The position numbers and the translations under genes were made by a program. From Nageia nagi (lineage: Eukaryota; Pinophyta), in assembly GCA_050084985.1 (NCBI GenBank), contig JBITNC010000001.1, forward strand, positions 16,120,001 to 16,184,000: DNA of 64,000 nucleotides. Reading direction: 5' to 3'. Positions 12,350-24,708 of this stretch are shown piece by piece; position 1 is the stretch's first letter; each line of letters begins with the position of its first letter. The notes beneath the pieces are model-generated. The model was not told the origin of the DNA. It searched no databases and worked only from the letters and a program-made list of their open reading frames with translations.

Positions 12350-14930
12350 GATATGTCTTGCTACAAGTGTGTGTTCTAGAAAAATATTTCACACCAACAT
12401 TTAGGGAACCTTAACCATAAGAGTATTCAAATAATGAAAGACCAAGAACTTATAGAAGGTTTGCCTTCAATTTCTCTTTCGATTAGTTTATGCAAGAAGT
12501 GCATTCTTGGTAAGATTCAAAATAAAAATTTGAAAAAGATAAAGCAACAAGAGCATCTCAACCTCTTCAATTTTGCATTCAGATTTATGGATCCATTTTA
12601 GACTAAGTCACTTTAGGAGTATCTTATGTCTTGACCTTCATTGATGACTTTAGTAGGATGACCTTTGGATATCTACTTGAGCACAAGCATCAAATCTTTG
12701 AGAGTTTTGAGGTTTTTAAGGCCTTTGTTGAGAATCAAACTAACCTTAAAATAAAGATGTTGAGATTAGATAATGGAGGAGAATATAACAACAATGATTT
12801 CAATGACTATTATGCTAAGTTATTGAATCAAGAGGTAGTTTACAATTCCATACACTCCTTAGTAGAACGATGTTGTGAAAAGAAAAATAGAATAATTATG
12901 AAAATGGTTAGATGCATGTTGGGTAATCTTCTTAGTTTCTTATGGGTGAAGCTATGAGCACTACTGTTTACACCTTGAGTAAGTGTTCCACAAAATTTGT
13001 TTAGGGTAAAACTCCTTTTGAGGTATGGTCAGGAAGAAAATTAACATTTCTCATCTAAGGGTGTTTGGTTGTGAAGCATTCTCCTACATTGTTTTTGAGA
13101 AAAAGAAAAATTTGGATAAAAGAGCTAAAAAATGCATCTTTGTGGGTTATGATAGTTAGCATAGAGGCTATAGGATTTACTCTCCATCCTACAAAGTCAT
13201 GTTTATTTCAAGGGATGTAAAGTTTAATGAACTTTCTGAAGATTCTTTTCTAATGAGGATGTTGATGATTCAAAAGGACTCTTTAGTTGAACATAGTTGG
13301 TTAGATATTAATGTAGTCAAGTCCCCTCAAAAATAAAATTCTCCAACATAAAGGGTAACAAGTAGCATGCCTTGAACAAATCCTTATTTTTCAAGATTGA
13401 AACAAGCATGAGACCTCAACCTTCAAAGAAGCTTCTAAGCATGAGTGCTAGATAGAACTATGAAAGTGGAATATGAAAAATGAAACTTGGGATTTGGTTC
13501 CTTATCCCAATGAGAGAAATGTGATTGGAAATAAGTGGAACTACATGATCAAGTTCAATTCAATTGGAAATATTCAAAAATACAAGGTAATATTAGTAGC
13601 CAAAGGTTTTCTTAGAAATACGATGTAGATTATGAGGAAACCTTTGCTCCCATGGCAAAGATGCCTACTATGAGAATTATCTTTGCTCTTTTTGTAGCTT
13701 AATGATAGAAAGTTTTCAATTTGATGTCAAGAGTGCATTTTCAATGGTGATTTAGATGTGAAAATATTCATGAATTAACCAAAAGTATTTATTATGGAAG
13801 GCAAATAATCCTTTATGTGCAAGCTAAAGAAGTCATTGTATGGACTTCAATAAGCACCTAGAGCTTGGTATAGAAGATTTTAGGGTATTTTGTAGATATT
13901 ATTTTCTTCAAGTGCTTTTCAAACTTTGATTATATGTGCTCAATTAGGGAAAATACATGGTCTTAATTCTCCTTTATGTGGATGATCTTTGATAACTAGG
14001 AATAATGATGAAATCATTCAAAAATGCATATCCAAACTTAAGGTTAATGTTTGAAATGATTGATCTTGGTCTCTTGCACTACTATCTTGGAATGCAAGTA
14101 TATAATACAAGGATTGCACTTATCTAATTAATCTAAGTATATATCAGACATCTTTAAAAGTTTGGAATGGAAGAATGTAGATATGTATGATCCTAGTCTC
14201 TCTTGGAATCACTATCTCTTTGTGCTCCAACTCTTAGTTACTTGATACTATAACTTAGAGGCAATTAATTGGTAGTCTTTTGTATTTGACTATTTCTAGG
14301 CTAGATATTACCTTTGCAATGAATCTAATGGTCTTTTGTATTTGACTATTTTTAGGCTAGATATTGCCTTTTAGTGAATCTAATGGTATGATTCATGCAA
14401 GAAACCATATGTTGAGCACCTCAATGTTGTTAAGCAAATCTTGAGGCATGTTGCAAGGACTAAATATCTTACTCTCAAGTATTCTAAGTTACCCTCATTT
14501 GTTCTCTTTGGATTCTTAGATTCTGACTATGGGGGAGATAGAGATGATAGGAAGTCAACCTTTACATATGTGTTTAGCATTGGTTCAGGTGCTATCTCTT
14601 TGGATTCTAAGAGGTTACCTACTATTTCTCTTTCCACCATAGAAGCCCAATATTGAGCCATATCTATTGCAACCCAAGAAGCTATTTGGCTAAGCCATCT
14701 TTTGAAAGAAATTAGGTATGAGCAAAGTGGCTCATATTTGATTTCTTGAAATAATCAATTGGTTATTTCTTTGGCTAAAAATATTATGTTCAATCAGAGA
14801 ATAAAACATGTGGAAATCCATACCCATTTTATTAAGGATAAGGTTCTTGATGCCATCATACACCTGAAATATTATCCATCCACCTTGAACTTTGTTGATT
14901 TGTTCATTAATCCCCTCTTAGAAGCTTAGT
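12350..14930 (+). pseudogene. Copia A pol (integrase, RT, RNase H), decayed
   Basis: Pieces in copia order: GAG-pre-integrase around 12390-12530 (HQHLGNLNHKS, CKKCILGK); integrase core at 12630-12960 (FIDDFSRM, LRLDNGGEYNNNDF); integrase C-terminal part near 13060-13230 (FGCEAFSYI, KCIFVGYDS, FISRDV); RT from 13470 ([18 protein letters not shown], then LYGLQ followed by a stop and APRAWY); RNase H at 14440-14900 (FGFLDSDYGGDRDDRKST, LSTIEAQY, IKHVEIHTHFIKDKV). Many stops are consistent with Q to stop. It can no longer encode enzymes. Confidence 0.85.
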
Positions 14931-14973
14931 TCTGTAAGCTTAGTGATGTTATTGGGTTGGGGAAGTTGCTCTT

Positions 14974-14982
14974 AAGGGGGAG
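14974..14982 (+). other. Polypurine tract-like AAGGGGGAG, far from the LTR
   Basis: Identical to the PPT that abuts the 3' LTR in the second copia element of this window (38837-38849 on the minus strand), but here the 3' LTR begins 765 bp further on, after a second purine tract at 15734-15747 (TTAATAGGGAG). The intervening DNA includes a short repeat around GAATTCTTATGGTGAATT. Confidence 0.55.
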
Positions 14983-15747
14983 TGAAGTTTGAATTCTTAT
15001 GGTGAATTTATATTTGTGATGAAAAATTTGAATTCTTATGGTGAATTCATGTTTATGATGACAACTTCACCCCTAGGAGGATTTTATGCTATATAGTGTT
15101 GAATAGTGTTGATTTTATTGTACACCTTCATGGTAAGTTCACTTTGCATGAAGAACTTGTACAAATTTTTAAAGCAAAAGATTGGCCAATCTAGCACTAT
15201 TTAGTTATCCATGTGTGAGGAACTCTTATGTGTATTTTAGCATTGTTCAGTTATCCATATGTGAGAAACTCATATGTGCATGCTCTATTTTGTAATGATA
15301 ATAAACACATGTTTTATATATAGCAGGTGACTATGAGTTTTAGGAATGACATTTTCATGATGCTTATAGTGCACCATTGATAAGTTTATGATGGCATTTT
15401 TTGATACATCTATCCTTGTTGATATGATCATGTTGCATCTAACTGATCTTGTTATTTGAGCTATTTTTGACTTATAGATTCTCTTAAGATTGCAGGTTAC
15501 TTACTTCGAGTATGCAAGCTTATGGAGACTCATCTTGACTTCCAATTGGATGACTACTTCATGTACATTGAAATTATTTATGGTTAATGATTGTATTTAG
15601 CAAAATAGTGAGTCTCAAACTAGATCTTTTTTACTTCACAAATATGTAAAAAGTTGTTATCTTTGTTGTATCTATGTGGAGGAGAACTCTCTTACTTTCT
15701 CTTTTTCTCTCTTATTCACCCTATCCTAATTGTGCATTAATAGGGAG

Positions 15748-16243
15748 TGTTGGAATGTATAATGCATTATTGTAAAAGTTATGTAATAATATTCTATGTA
15801 AGTTCACTAATACTTAAGGGTATCATTTGATATCTTAATTATTTAAGTGAATATGATAATGTAACTTTTCCTTCACTCCATGTCATGAGCATGGCCCTTG
15901 GGTAAAAGGATGTGCATGTCATACTTTTGTACATTGGATAAAAGGTTGATCCAAAGAGGGATTTTGGCCTATAAATAGAAGGCTTCCTCTTTGTGATCAC
16001 ACACCAATTATGGAGTAAAGTTATGCTATAGGGTAGTGCTTAGGAGTTGAGATTAGGAGGGTTGTAAGAGAGTTGTATTTGTGATTGAAGTAAAAATCTA
16101 GTTAGTGGATGTATTCCTTGTTAGAGGAACCTACATCTTATGTTGTGTTGTGAGAATGCTTTGTGAGTTTGTAAGATGAGATTTGTGAGCTTTCATGTGG
16201 TCTTGGTTGTTTAAGAATTATATTGTTAGTGTTAGTTCCTTTA
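15748..16243 (+). repeat. 3' LTR of copia A
   Basis: 496 bp, TGTTGGAATG to TTCCTTTA, with TATAAATAG at 15970-15978. It is longer than the 5' LTR because it keeps a ~54 bp segment before the TATA box. Confidence 0.88.
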
Positions 16244-16346
16244 GTGATCCCAAGGGGTAGGATCCTAACCCCCACGATCCTGATCCTAGCTCAAGGATCC
16301 CGAACTAGCCAAGATTGGGATCTCGACCATCAGGATCTTGACCCCA

Positions 16347-16680
16347 TGTTAAAAAAACTAAGTCCCAATTTATCCTCCCAAGTGGGACTCAACTTCTTGC
16401 ACTTACCCCAATCAATATTTTAACATCCTTTCCTATTTTATATTGCATCTAAATTTTTTCTAATTCTTTGATTAGATTTGTTATCTGTCTAGACTTTCTT
16501 GGAGTCCTAACACTCCATTTTACTTATATAAATAGAGAATTTATTTCCCATTGTAATATGAGATTCTAATATAAATTTATGCTTCCAATATGTGCATTTA
16601 TAATATAAAGCATTTTCCTTTTGCTTTTCAACTTTGCTTTGTATACTTTCATGTATATTTATGACTATATTTTAAATTTA
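16347..16680 (+). repeat. Candidate LTR fragment with TATA box
   Basis: Begins TGTTAAAAAAACTAAGTCCC, a typical copia LTR start. A TATATAAATAGAG box lies at 16525-16537, and TCCTAACACTCC precedes it. No partner LTR or precise 3' end was found. The DNA just before it (16244-16346) is a GATCC-rich simple repeat that was probably the target of copia A. Low confidence in the borders. Confidence 0.35.
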
Positions 16681-18184
16681 GGCTCCTCGTGAAAATATCT
16701 TGAAGAAGTTCTTCATATTATAGCTAATGGATATCGATCATACTCTTATCTTGTACCTTTGTTCATGAGATCTTATGGTTTTCCATCTTTCTTGTTATTT
16801 TAGGCCTCATACACAAGTCTATAAATGCTTAAGTCCCTAACATATCTCTTCACTTGTGATATTCCTTATTGGAGTCACTTCAAACCATTCATCACTCCTT
16901 GTAGTCTTTGAATTTATCTTTCTAACCATTTATCTCTATTCAAGATCCCTTTTCTTTAATACCAAGTCTATTTCAAGCTTTTAGATGCATTCATGCTCGT
17001 TGGTGTCTTTTGTGCCCTTACCAGATATTAGATGGACTCTTGTTGATCTCATTGCTCTTTATTAGATAGCATATAGAGAACTTTTGCTTACCTTGGATCT
17101 TTTTGAGTTCATCATCATTCTTTAGTATTCAATGCTCTCACACTCCCTCCTTTGCTTTTCCAAATCCTCATTAGCTTCATGTTGACATGATCATCTAACT
17201 CATAGTGATCCTTTTACCTTATTATCACTCCTAAGGGTATCTACTGATGTCATCTACCTATACTGCCCAATGTTCAGTGTATTATTTCTCACCTTAGATT
17301 AGAACTTCTTCAACTAACATCATTGTGCTCTACACTACTTCTCGACTCCTAGAATCAACATCTTTTACATCATCTGATCTCATCACTAATACATCATTAT
17401 TTATTCTCTTCTTAAGATTCCATTTGGTACCTACTAAAATCAGCATTTTTTTCATGTGGGATTCAATATTATTCTTGCATTTGATCATTGTGACATATCC
17501 TAGTAATCCTATTATTTATGTCACTACTCTTTAGAATATATGACACTCAGTGTTTTCTTCCTATGTTGTATCATGAATACATAACTAATAATGTTATCAC
17601 TTAAAAAATATAGCATTACATGTTTTCCTCTCGATGCCATATCATGATAACTTTATTACTAACATCAACATCTTAAAAGTGCAATATTCCTTCTTTTACC
17701 TTTTCTTCATTGCAATAAAGCTTCTACTGATATCATCAATCTCAAAATTCAACAATCCATATCTTGCACTATTTTGACCATGGTAACTTTGTATTTGAAT
17801 GTGAATACTTGATATTTGATCATGATAACTCAAATTCTTCAATGAGAAACTAACTAATAATGGTAACAATTATTCAAAAAGTTGATGTAAACCACCCCCT
17901 AACTAATTTTCAAATCAACCACATGAATATTAATAAATTCTTTAAGAACTTTAGAAATATTTAATTTAACATAATATCATCATTAGGTATGTACAACATA
18001 AAACTTATGGGGTTTCTAACAAGTAAAATCTCTAATGGGTGACACAAGGCTTTCAAAATAAGGCTATAAAGGTAATGGAAGACCTAGAAATTCTACCAAG
18101 ACTAATAGTTTTAGCAAAACATCACTAAGCCACATAAAAATGCTTAATCCATGTCTAAAACATTAGTAGAAAGCTATAAATATA
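16681..18184. other. Decayed non-coding DNA, no gene seen
   Basis: Rich in short TCATC and ATCAC motifs and stop codons; the short open frame at 17325-17534 has no recognisable family. Nothing else stands out. Confidence 0.45.
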
Positions 18185-19075
18185 CCAAGGACCTCAAGCA
18201 TGCATTAAAATGCATAAACACTTTTTTCCTATCTTTTGGATCCACCCTCCAATGACAAAAGATGCAAATGTTATCATAAATTATTCCTTCAAATCCTTCT
18301 TGAATAATGATAAGGGTGGGAGGGGGGGATCAACCATATTATTTCAACAATAGGGAGATTAATTGCACTAACTAGAGGTCCTCCTATACTTAGCCCCACT
18401 GTTATAAATATTTTCTCTATCATTATTAATTAGGATACCCCCTTAAATAATAATAGCAAGTAGTTAGTTATATGAATTGAATAGATCGATATTAGCTACA
18501 TTATCAGAGATGGAAGTAGTGTAATAAAATTTGAATATCAAACACATACATATCTTAATTAGTGACATCATATGGTTTAATGAGTTTGGTTGAAAATGGA
18601 TTGACCATGGTGAAATGTTCAAGTTTCTTTGAATCCCCTTTGCCTTTCTATCTTCTTCCTCTACTCTCTAACAATTTGTAATTGCCAAAGTTGAGAATAA
18701 GTTACAATAAAAGATTTCAAAATCACTATCCTTAGTAATAAAGTTCTAATTTTTATCAAAGGTACTCAATATAACCCATGCAAACTACACATTATTAGGC
18801 TCCCTTGAAGGTGTCCTACCATAATCTTGAAAAACTTATTAGAAACTTTCTATGATTTTTCTTAGGTAAAGGAAAATGATTTCATTATGTTTCAGGATAA
18901 TGTTTTTGTGTTCCATGAAAATTTTAAGGATTTAGACTCTTGTACCTCAATTATCAAAGCATCTCCCCCTATGCAAAATAAGTCATTTGATCCTTATAAG
19001 GTAATAATACCTAAAATGTTTTACTTTAAAACTGCTTTAAGTACTACATGTAGAAGACATGCCTAAAAGGATATT
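18185..19075 (+). repeat. Dispersed repeat R, copy 2 (5' part)
   Basis: Homologous to 4290-4930. Contains an extra ~270 bp (18301-18568), starting near a G-rich run (GGGTGGGAGGGGGGG), that interrupts the alignment. Confidence 0.6.
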
Positions 19076-20054
19076 GGTCTTTATTTTATCCATATACTCA
19101 AGGTATCTATCTAAATCTAAGCTACCTTATGTCCAAATGCATCTATAAAGCTTTGGAAATCATCAAACCCTATTTAACTTACAAAGATACATAATGGATT
19201 TAATACCAATCTTTTGATAAGCCAATAGTATTTAATATTTATAGTGGTTATTGGTAGTTATTCACCAAGATTGATCCCTTACCAATGTATTGAAAGTTCA
19301 ATCTTTAAAATTATGTCTTTAAGGAACTCAAATCATTTTATACCTCTTTTTTAAAATGATAAGAAATAACTTTCTTATCCTAAAGACAAAGCTAAATCTA
19401 TATTACCTAATTAAGATTTAGAATCCTTCTTGTTGGTTGTGACTTTCTCGTTCAAAAAATGCATCATATAATAGAAATTAAAGCCTCCTACCCTTGGTGG
19501 AAAATTTATAAATAGTTCATTAACATCCCATTTTGCAAAGTGGAGGCCTAATAATAGATATGAAGGATTTCATCCCACCTAATGATGGTGCAAAAATGCA
19601 ATGATAAATGGAGGCTTCAATCTATCTCCAAATATTAATAATGTAGATTTTAAACTAATTGGTCTATCATCATGGAAACCATATCCAATTTATTATTATA
19701 TTATCTATCAAGGTCTTACCCTTGGAGATTAGTTAGCTCATTTAGGGGTCACTAAGACTTGATACCCATTTTGAGAGTGATGTGAAAATATAAAAGACTT
19801 TTTTCAAGAGCTCAAACTATATGTAAATGGATGATTTATTTATTTAGACTCTTTAGACCCCATCCATTCTCTTAGCACATAATTCTTTTGGATGATTAGC
19901 TCAACATGCCATTGAAATACACCCAATTATGGCATGATTTCAAAGTGGAGATTTTAATTGATATATGAAAATATATAAAAATAATTATTTTTTTCAAAGC
20001 ATTTATTAATGCCCATTTATATTCGATTGCTAAAGCTAAACTTTATTCAAATAT
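19076..20054 (+). repeat. Tandem duplication, unit 1 (~979 bp)
   Basis: Shares ordered blocks with 20055-20990: ACTCAAGGTATCTATC, AATGATAAGAAATAACTTTC, the ATTTAGAATCCTT block, CATTCTCTTAGCACATAATT, and the end with GATATATGAAAATATATA. Non-coding. Part of dispersed repeat R. Confidence 0.65.
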
Positions 20055-20990
20055 GCTTTTATACTTTATTCCATCCTTACACTCAAGGCATTTATCCAAA
20101 TTTAAGCTACATTGTAGCCAAAAGCATATGGAAAGCTTAAGAAATAATTAAGCCCTAAATAATTTATAAAGGTAATAAATTGAATATTGAGATTTTAGTA
20201 ATTAACCAATAATTTTTATGGTGGATTTTAGTAATCACTCATAAAGATCAACCCCTTGCAAAAGTCTTGCAAGTTCATGCTTTCTAATTATTTCAATGAG
20301 AGATTCAAGTCAATTCAAACCTCTTCTGTAAAATGATAAGAAATTGGCTTTTGTTATCCTAAAGACAAAGATAAATTCAAATTTACTAATCAAGATTTAG
20401 AATCCTTATAGGAAATTATATACTTTCTAACCCCATAAATACTTCATAAATAATAATTATAGCATCCTACCATTAGTGAAAAAAACTAGAAATTAATGAT
20501 TCCTTAGCATTTTATTTTTTTTATGTAGAATCCCAATAAAGGATATGAAGGGCTTTTGCCCCACCTAACAATGGAAAAAAAAATCAATGACAGATGGAGG
20601 CTTCCATCTACCTCTAAAATTTAGCAACATATATTTTAAATGGTTTGGCCTACCATCATAGAACCCAAGCTTGTACTTTTTTATTTGTATATTCTATATC
20701 AATGTCTTACCCATGGTAACTAATTGGTTATTTAAGGTTCAACAAACCTTGATGCTCATTTTATGGGTGATATGGAAACATAAATTTTTTTTATTTTTTT
20801 TTATTTGAAAGTTTAAACTACATTAAAATGGTTCATTCATTTCTTTAGAACTTTCATACCTAAGCCATTCTCTTAGCACATGATTCTTATAGGTGACTAG
20901 CCTAACATGCCATATAAATAAATCTAGTAATGATATACTTTTAGAGTGGATTTTTTTTTTTTTGATATTTTTTCTAGAGGTTTTATGCTC
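20055..20990 (+). repeat. Tandem duplication, unit 2
   Basis: Head-to-tail copy of 19076-20054 with substantial divergence. Its end near 20950 has a poly-T tract. Confidence 0.65.
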
Positions 20991-21479
20991 CTCAAACCTA
21001 TACAAAATTATACTATAAGCCAGCCTATGTAAGCATTATCTATAGCATAGCTTGCCTAAAATAACTTTCTAACCTACAAAGCATAACACATTGAACAATA
21101 GTAGAATAAATCCAAAACATATAACTTAACTATCAATCTTATCCTTCACCATATATGAATCCCCTTTCTTCTCTTCATCATCCTAACTCAAAAATTCATT
21201 CAATAACCTGATGTGGACAACCAACTCTTCTCCCAATAAGTTCATGTACGTCATGGTATTCCACAAGGTGTGAGATAAATCCAACATCAAATTATAGTTA
21301 ATTTTTACCTCATTAACAATGATCTTCCAAGGTTCCTCTGGTGACTCTTCCATATTCCTTTCTACAACCCTTAGAGGGGTGGGGATTCTATTGACTCCCT
21401 CCTCTATAACCTATTAAGGATTTATTTCCTTTTAAGATAATGCTTCCTCCACTTCCTCCTCTATCTTATATGTTTTGAC

Positions 21480-22630
21480 TACCTCCTCTTCCACCTATTA
21501 CCTCCTTTTTCCCATTTTCTTCTTAATCCCTTCCTTTTTCTTTGAAAATGGTTTTGCTAACTTAGAGTCCTCCTCATTTGATTCATCATTGTATTTCACA
21601 GTCTTCGTCTTCTTCCCCTTGTTAATTCTAGCTAATTTATAAAAGCCTTTAGTAAACCCTTCTCCTCCAAAGTAGAAATTTTCTATTTTTACTAAGGGGG
21701 ATATTTTCCTCCTCATCCTTATACTCTAATACTCTTTAACCATTACCTCTTCTTCTTTTGTAGTCTTGATCCCTTTTCTCCAAGCACCTAGTAGTAGTTA
21801 TGTTCAAGATAACGATAATACATTATTCCTTGGGTTTCCCTCTCATTTCTTACCTCACTCCTTGTCCAACATATTATAGAAAACCATCTTGATGAGCCCT
21901 TGGTGCAAAGGAAACTTCCTCTCAATAATTTTCACCTTGTTAATGGATTTCTCCAAGTCATGGAACAAAAATATTGGGAATTTACCTAACTCATTATGGT
22001 GAATAGAATTTAATATCGCAATGTATGGTAGCAAAAAATTCACTGATACTTACCATCCAAGGCAAGATACTTCATAACTACCTTCGCCACTCTATCCCAA
22101 GGCTTGGATAGGGACTCACAGTCTATTCTAGACTAAAAACAACAAAATATGTCTTCCCCTTTAGAAAACTGACTAATTAGTCTACTTTCTTATTTTTAGT
22201 ATGACAAATGAACTCTCCAACCTTCGGTAAGCATGAGACCTATACAATGAGATGAGGGGATATAACAAAGCGTATCCCCTCCATATTGACTTAATCTTGA
22301 TTCTATGAGATGTTATAGATTTACCACATGATTCCTTCATTAAACCCAATAAAACTCCTATAGAATTAAAGAAAATCAAAGGGTTCTATCAATAAAGTTA
22401 TATCTCCTTCCATTGCCAACATAGAGGGCTCCATTTGAACTAGCTCTCCTCCATTCTTACTTTTTTCAAAATTGAATTCTCTAGTAATTCTATCTAAATA
22501 AATAGGCATAGATTTATGTTGTAGCACACTCCACTTCTTTTGAGGAATTTCATCCCACCATACCTCCACTTATTCTTGGAAAGGACCAAATTTATCATCA
22601 AAGTTTGCTCTCCCATGAAAGGTGGTGATA
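21480..22630 (-). pseudogene. Unidentified decayed coding region
   Basis: Read on the minus strand from ~22630 downward. A piece with WWDEIPQKKWSVLQHKSMPIY and ending in LLIEPFDFL (22366-22569) is followed, with a one-frame shift, by FNSIGVLLGLMKESCGKS...YPLISLYRSHA (22182-22379). After a gap comes NELGKFPIFLFHDLEKSIN (21855-22043), then a Lys/Glu-rich tail (21498-21716). The order and protein-like composition suggest one gene broken by frameshifts, sitting inside repeat DNA, so probably a transposon-borne ORF. I do not recognise the family. It has no RT or integrase motif. Confidence 0.4.
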
Positions 22631-22714
22631 ATGAAAAGTTGGCAATTCATGCAAAGATGTATGATAATTAAATTAGCCCTGATCCCTATAATCATAACTA
22701 ATATGAGGTTTGGA

Positions 22715-22835
22715 TCAAATTAGAGTGGATATTTTATTTGATATATAAAAAGATATAAATATAGCTATTTTTAAAAGCACATAGTGACACCCAGTTATCT
22801 TTTAGTTATAAAGCTAAACTTTACTCAAATATATA
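22715..22835 (+). repeat. Short copy of the end of repeat R
   Basis: Matches 19940-20055 (TAGAGTGGA..., GATATATAAAAAGATATA, GCTAAACTTTACTCAAATAT). Because unit 2 of the tandem duplication stops at ~20960 inside the same block, 20960-22715 may be an insertion that split a third unit. Confidence 0.5.
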
Positions 22836-23749
22836 TTTTTAATTTCAATTCCCAAGTGAGCAAGGTTGTATTGGAGTTGGCTCATTTACATATCTTGATG
22901 GACCATAAATTCAATACCCTATGCATAATGGCTTATATCATTTCAACCTCTCCTCACATAATTCAATCTCAAGGGTGTAAATGCCATCATATTTAGGTTT
23001 TGCAAGCTCCTCATTGAAATATTTATTATAGAGATAGGGGATTAGAACCATTCAACATCTCATCCCCCTAAATATTTTGATTGAGAATCCCTAGGATGGC
23101 ATAACAATGATAAGTTATTAAGTTTCCCCATTTGAACCATACCATCTTCCTAATAAGGATGAAGAATATTAATTAGGTAGCTAAACCAACTAGTGAAGAT
23201 GTTAACTTAGGTTGGGATCCCTTATCAAATAATTAGGATGTACCTTCTAAATGGGTAGACCCCTTGGAGATAATCCACCACCTCCTCACTCCAAAGTTCT
23301 TACTTCATAAATAATTTGTAGATAATTTTCTATTTTGAATTTAATTTGGTAACTTTGGTTTAATAGCTCTTCCTTGCATGGATTTTGGGTACAAATTTCT
23401 ATCCATAAACTTATTTTGTAAATAAGTGTACTATATTATTTATTTAAAGTAATATAATTTTATATTTTTTACAAAAAAAAGAAAGAGTAAGTAGTATTAG
23501 ATACTAAATACACCAAGAGGTTGTTACGTGTGAAAGTTGATGTATGTTAGCTTTAACAATGATTTGACTCTAATAAATTATAAATTATTTTATAAAATTA
23601 GATTTTATTTTTATATTAAAATAATATAAAATATATATAAATTAATTGATTTTTTTATAAAAATAAATATTAATATAATGAAATGGAGTATTGTAGTATT
23701 TTTATATTTAGCACTTTGATCTAAATTATAATATAATTCATTTAGTTAT
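22836..23749. other. Decayed AT-rich DNA, no gene seen
   Basis: Only short open frames. 23420-23700 is very AT-rich. No feature recognised. Confidence 0.4.
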
Positions 23750-24708
23750 TGTAAACACCCAAAAATGTATTTTAGATCATAAAACATAAAAAACTATCAA
23801 AGGACCTAACCTTTCAGATGAATGGTCAGGACGATCCTAAGGACCTAACCATCAGAATGACTGGTCAGTAGATCTTGAGATCATAACCATCCGGATGATC
23901 TTGACTATCTTTTTTTATAAAGGGTAGTTAGGACATCATTTTATGGATCTTAGTCTATTTTTTTACGTAGTTTCCTAAGTTTACAAAGCACTTACATAGT
24001 ATAGATGGACATGAACAAGAAACATTGAGCCCATATCACCATCATTTAGGATTTTGAAGAAATCCACCTTAGACTAGCATTTACAAGGTTGTATCACCCC
24101 ATTATGGTTGATTGGAGATATCTTTCTTGTGAATTATAAACATACATGCATATATCTTATTTGTGTGAGGGTTTTTGCAGGTCTTGGAGAGCTTCAAGAG
24201 TATTTGTATCCTTCATTATAACATATATTTGCTTATTTTTTTATGCACTATGTGACATTTAAGCATCCTTTGGGCTAATATCATTCTAGACTCAAAGCAT
24301 TGTAAAGATCCATCATAGTTGTATCTTTTTGTATATGTGAACATACATTCTTGATCACTATAACATTATCATTATGTAAATCATATTGGATATTGATTAT
24401 AGCATATATTTGTGTTTATATCATTATCTTGATCATTTGTTTTGTATTTGCATGCTTTAGGCTTAAATCTCTTAGTTTATCGTTTGTTACCATTTTGTCA
24501 CCATTCTTGTCACATCATTTAGCATTTGTCAATATCATTCATCATTAGATGATTAAAATATGACTCTATGGAAGACATAATACATGTGATTCTATGACTA
24601 TGGATCATGATGATGAAGATCTTCAAATACATGATAATGGAGAAGAATAAGGCATTAATGGAGTTCTTCAATATGGAAATAGTCATTCCCCAATTGGTAT
24701 CATTTACA
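23750..24708 (+). repeat. Candidate gypsy-type LTR (TGTAAA...TTTACA)
   Basis: Starts TGTAAACACCC and ends TTTACA, an inverted end pair also seen in the LTR at 62216-63355 (start TGTAAATACCC). Both have, ~170-210 bp in, a TTTATAAA(A/G)GG box (here ~23917-23927) preceded by a GGATGATC motif. No 5 bp target duplication is evident (GTTAT versus TATGA), and no paired LTR was found. The 3' end is uncertain because a PBS-like ATTGGTATCA lies just before it at 24692-24701. Confidence 0.4.

Larger units (their letters stand above)
7881..16243 (+). mobile_element. Full-length decayed Ty1/copia retrotransposon (copia A)
   Basis: Two LTRs start TGTTGGAATG (7881-8326 and 15748-16243). A decayed PBS, TTGATATGAGAGCC (8329-8342), follows the 5' LTR. 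Internal order is gag, zinc knuckle, GAG-pre-integrase, integrase, RT and RNase H, which is the copia order. Every domain carries stops and frameshifts. The flanks ACGAT and GTGAT may be a decayed 5 bp target duplication. The leader before gag is unusually long (~2.7 kb) and contains tandem repeats, so it may hide an older insertion. Confidence 0.88.
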
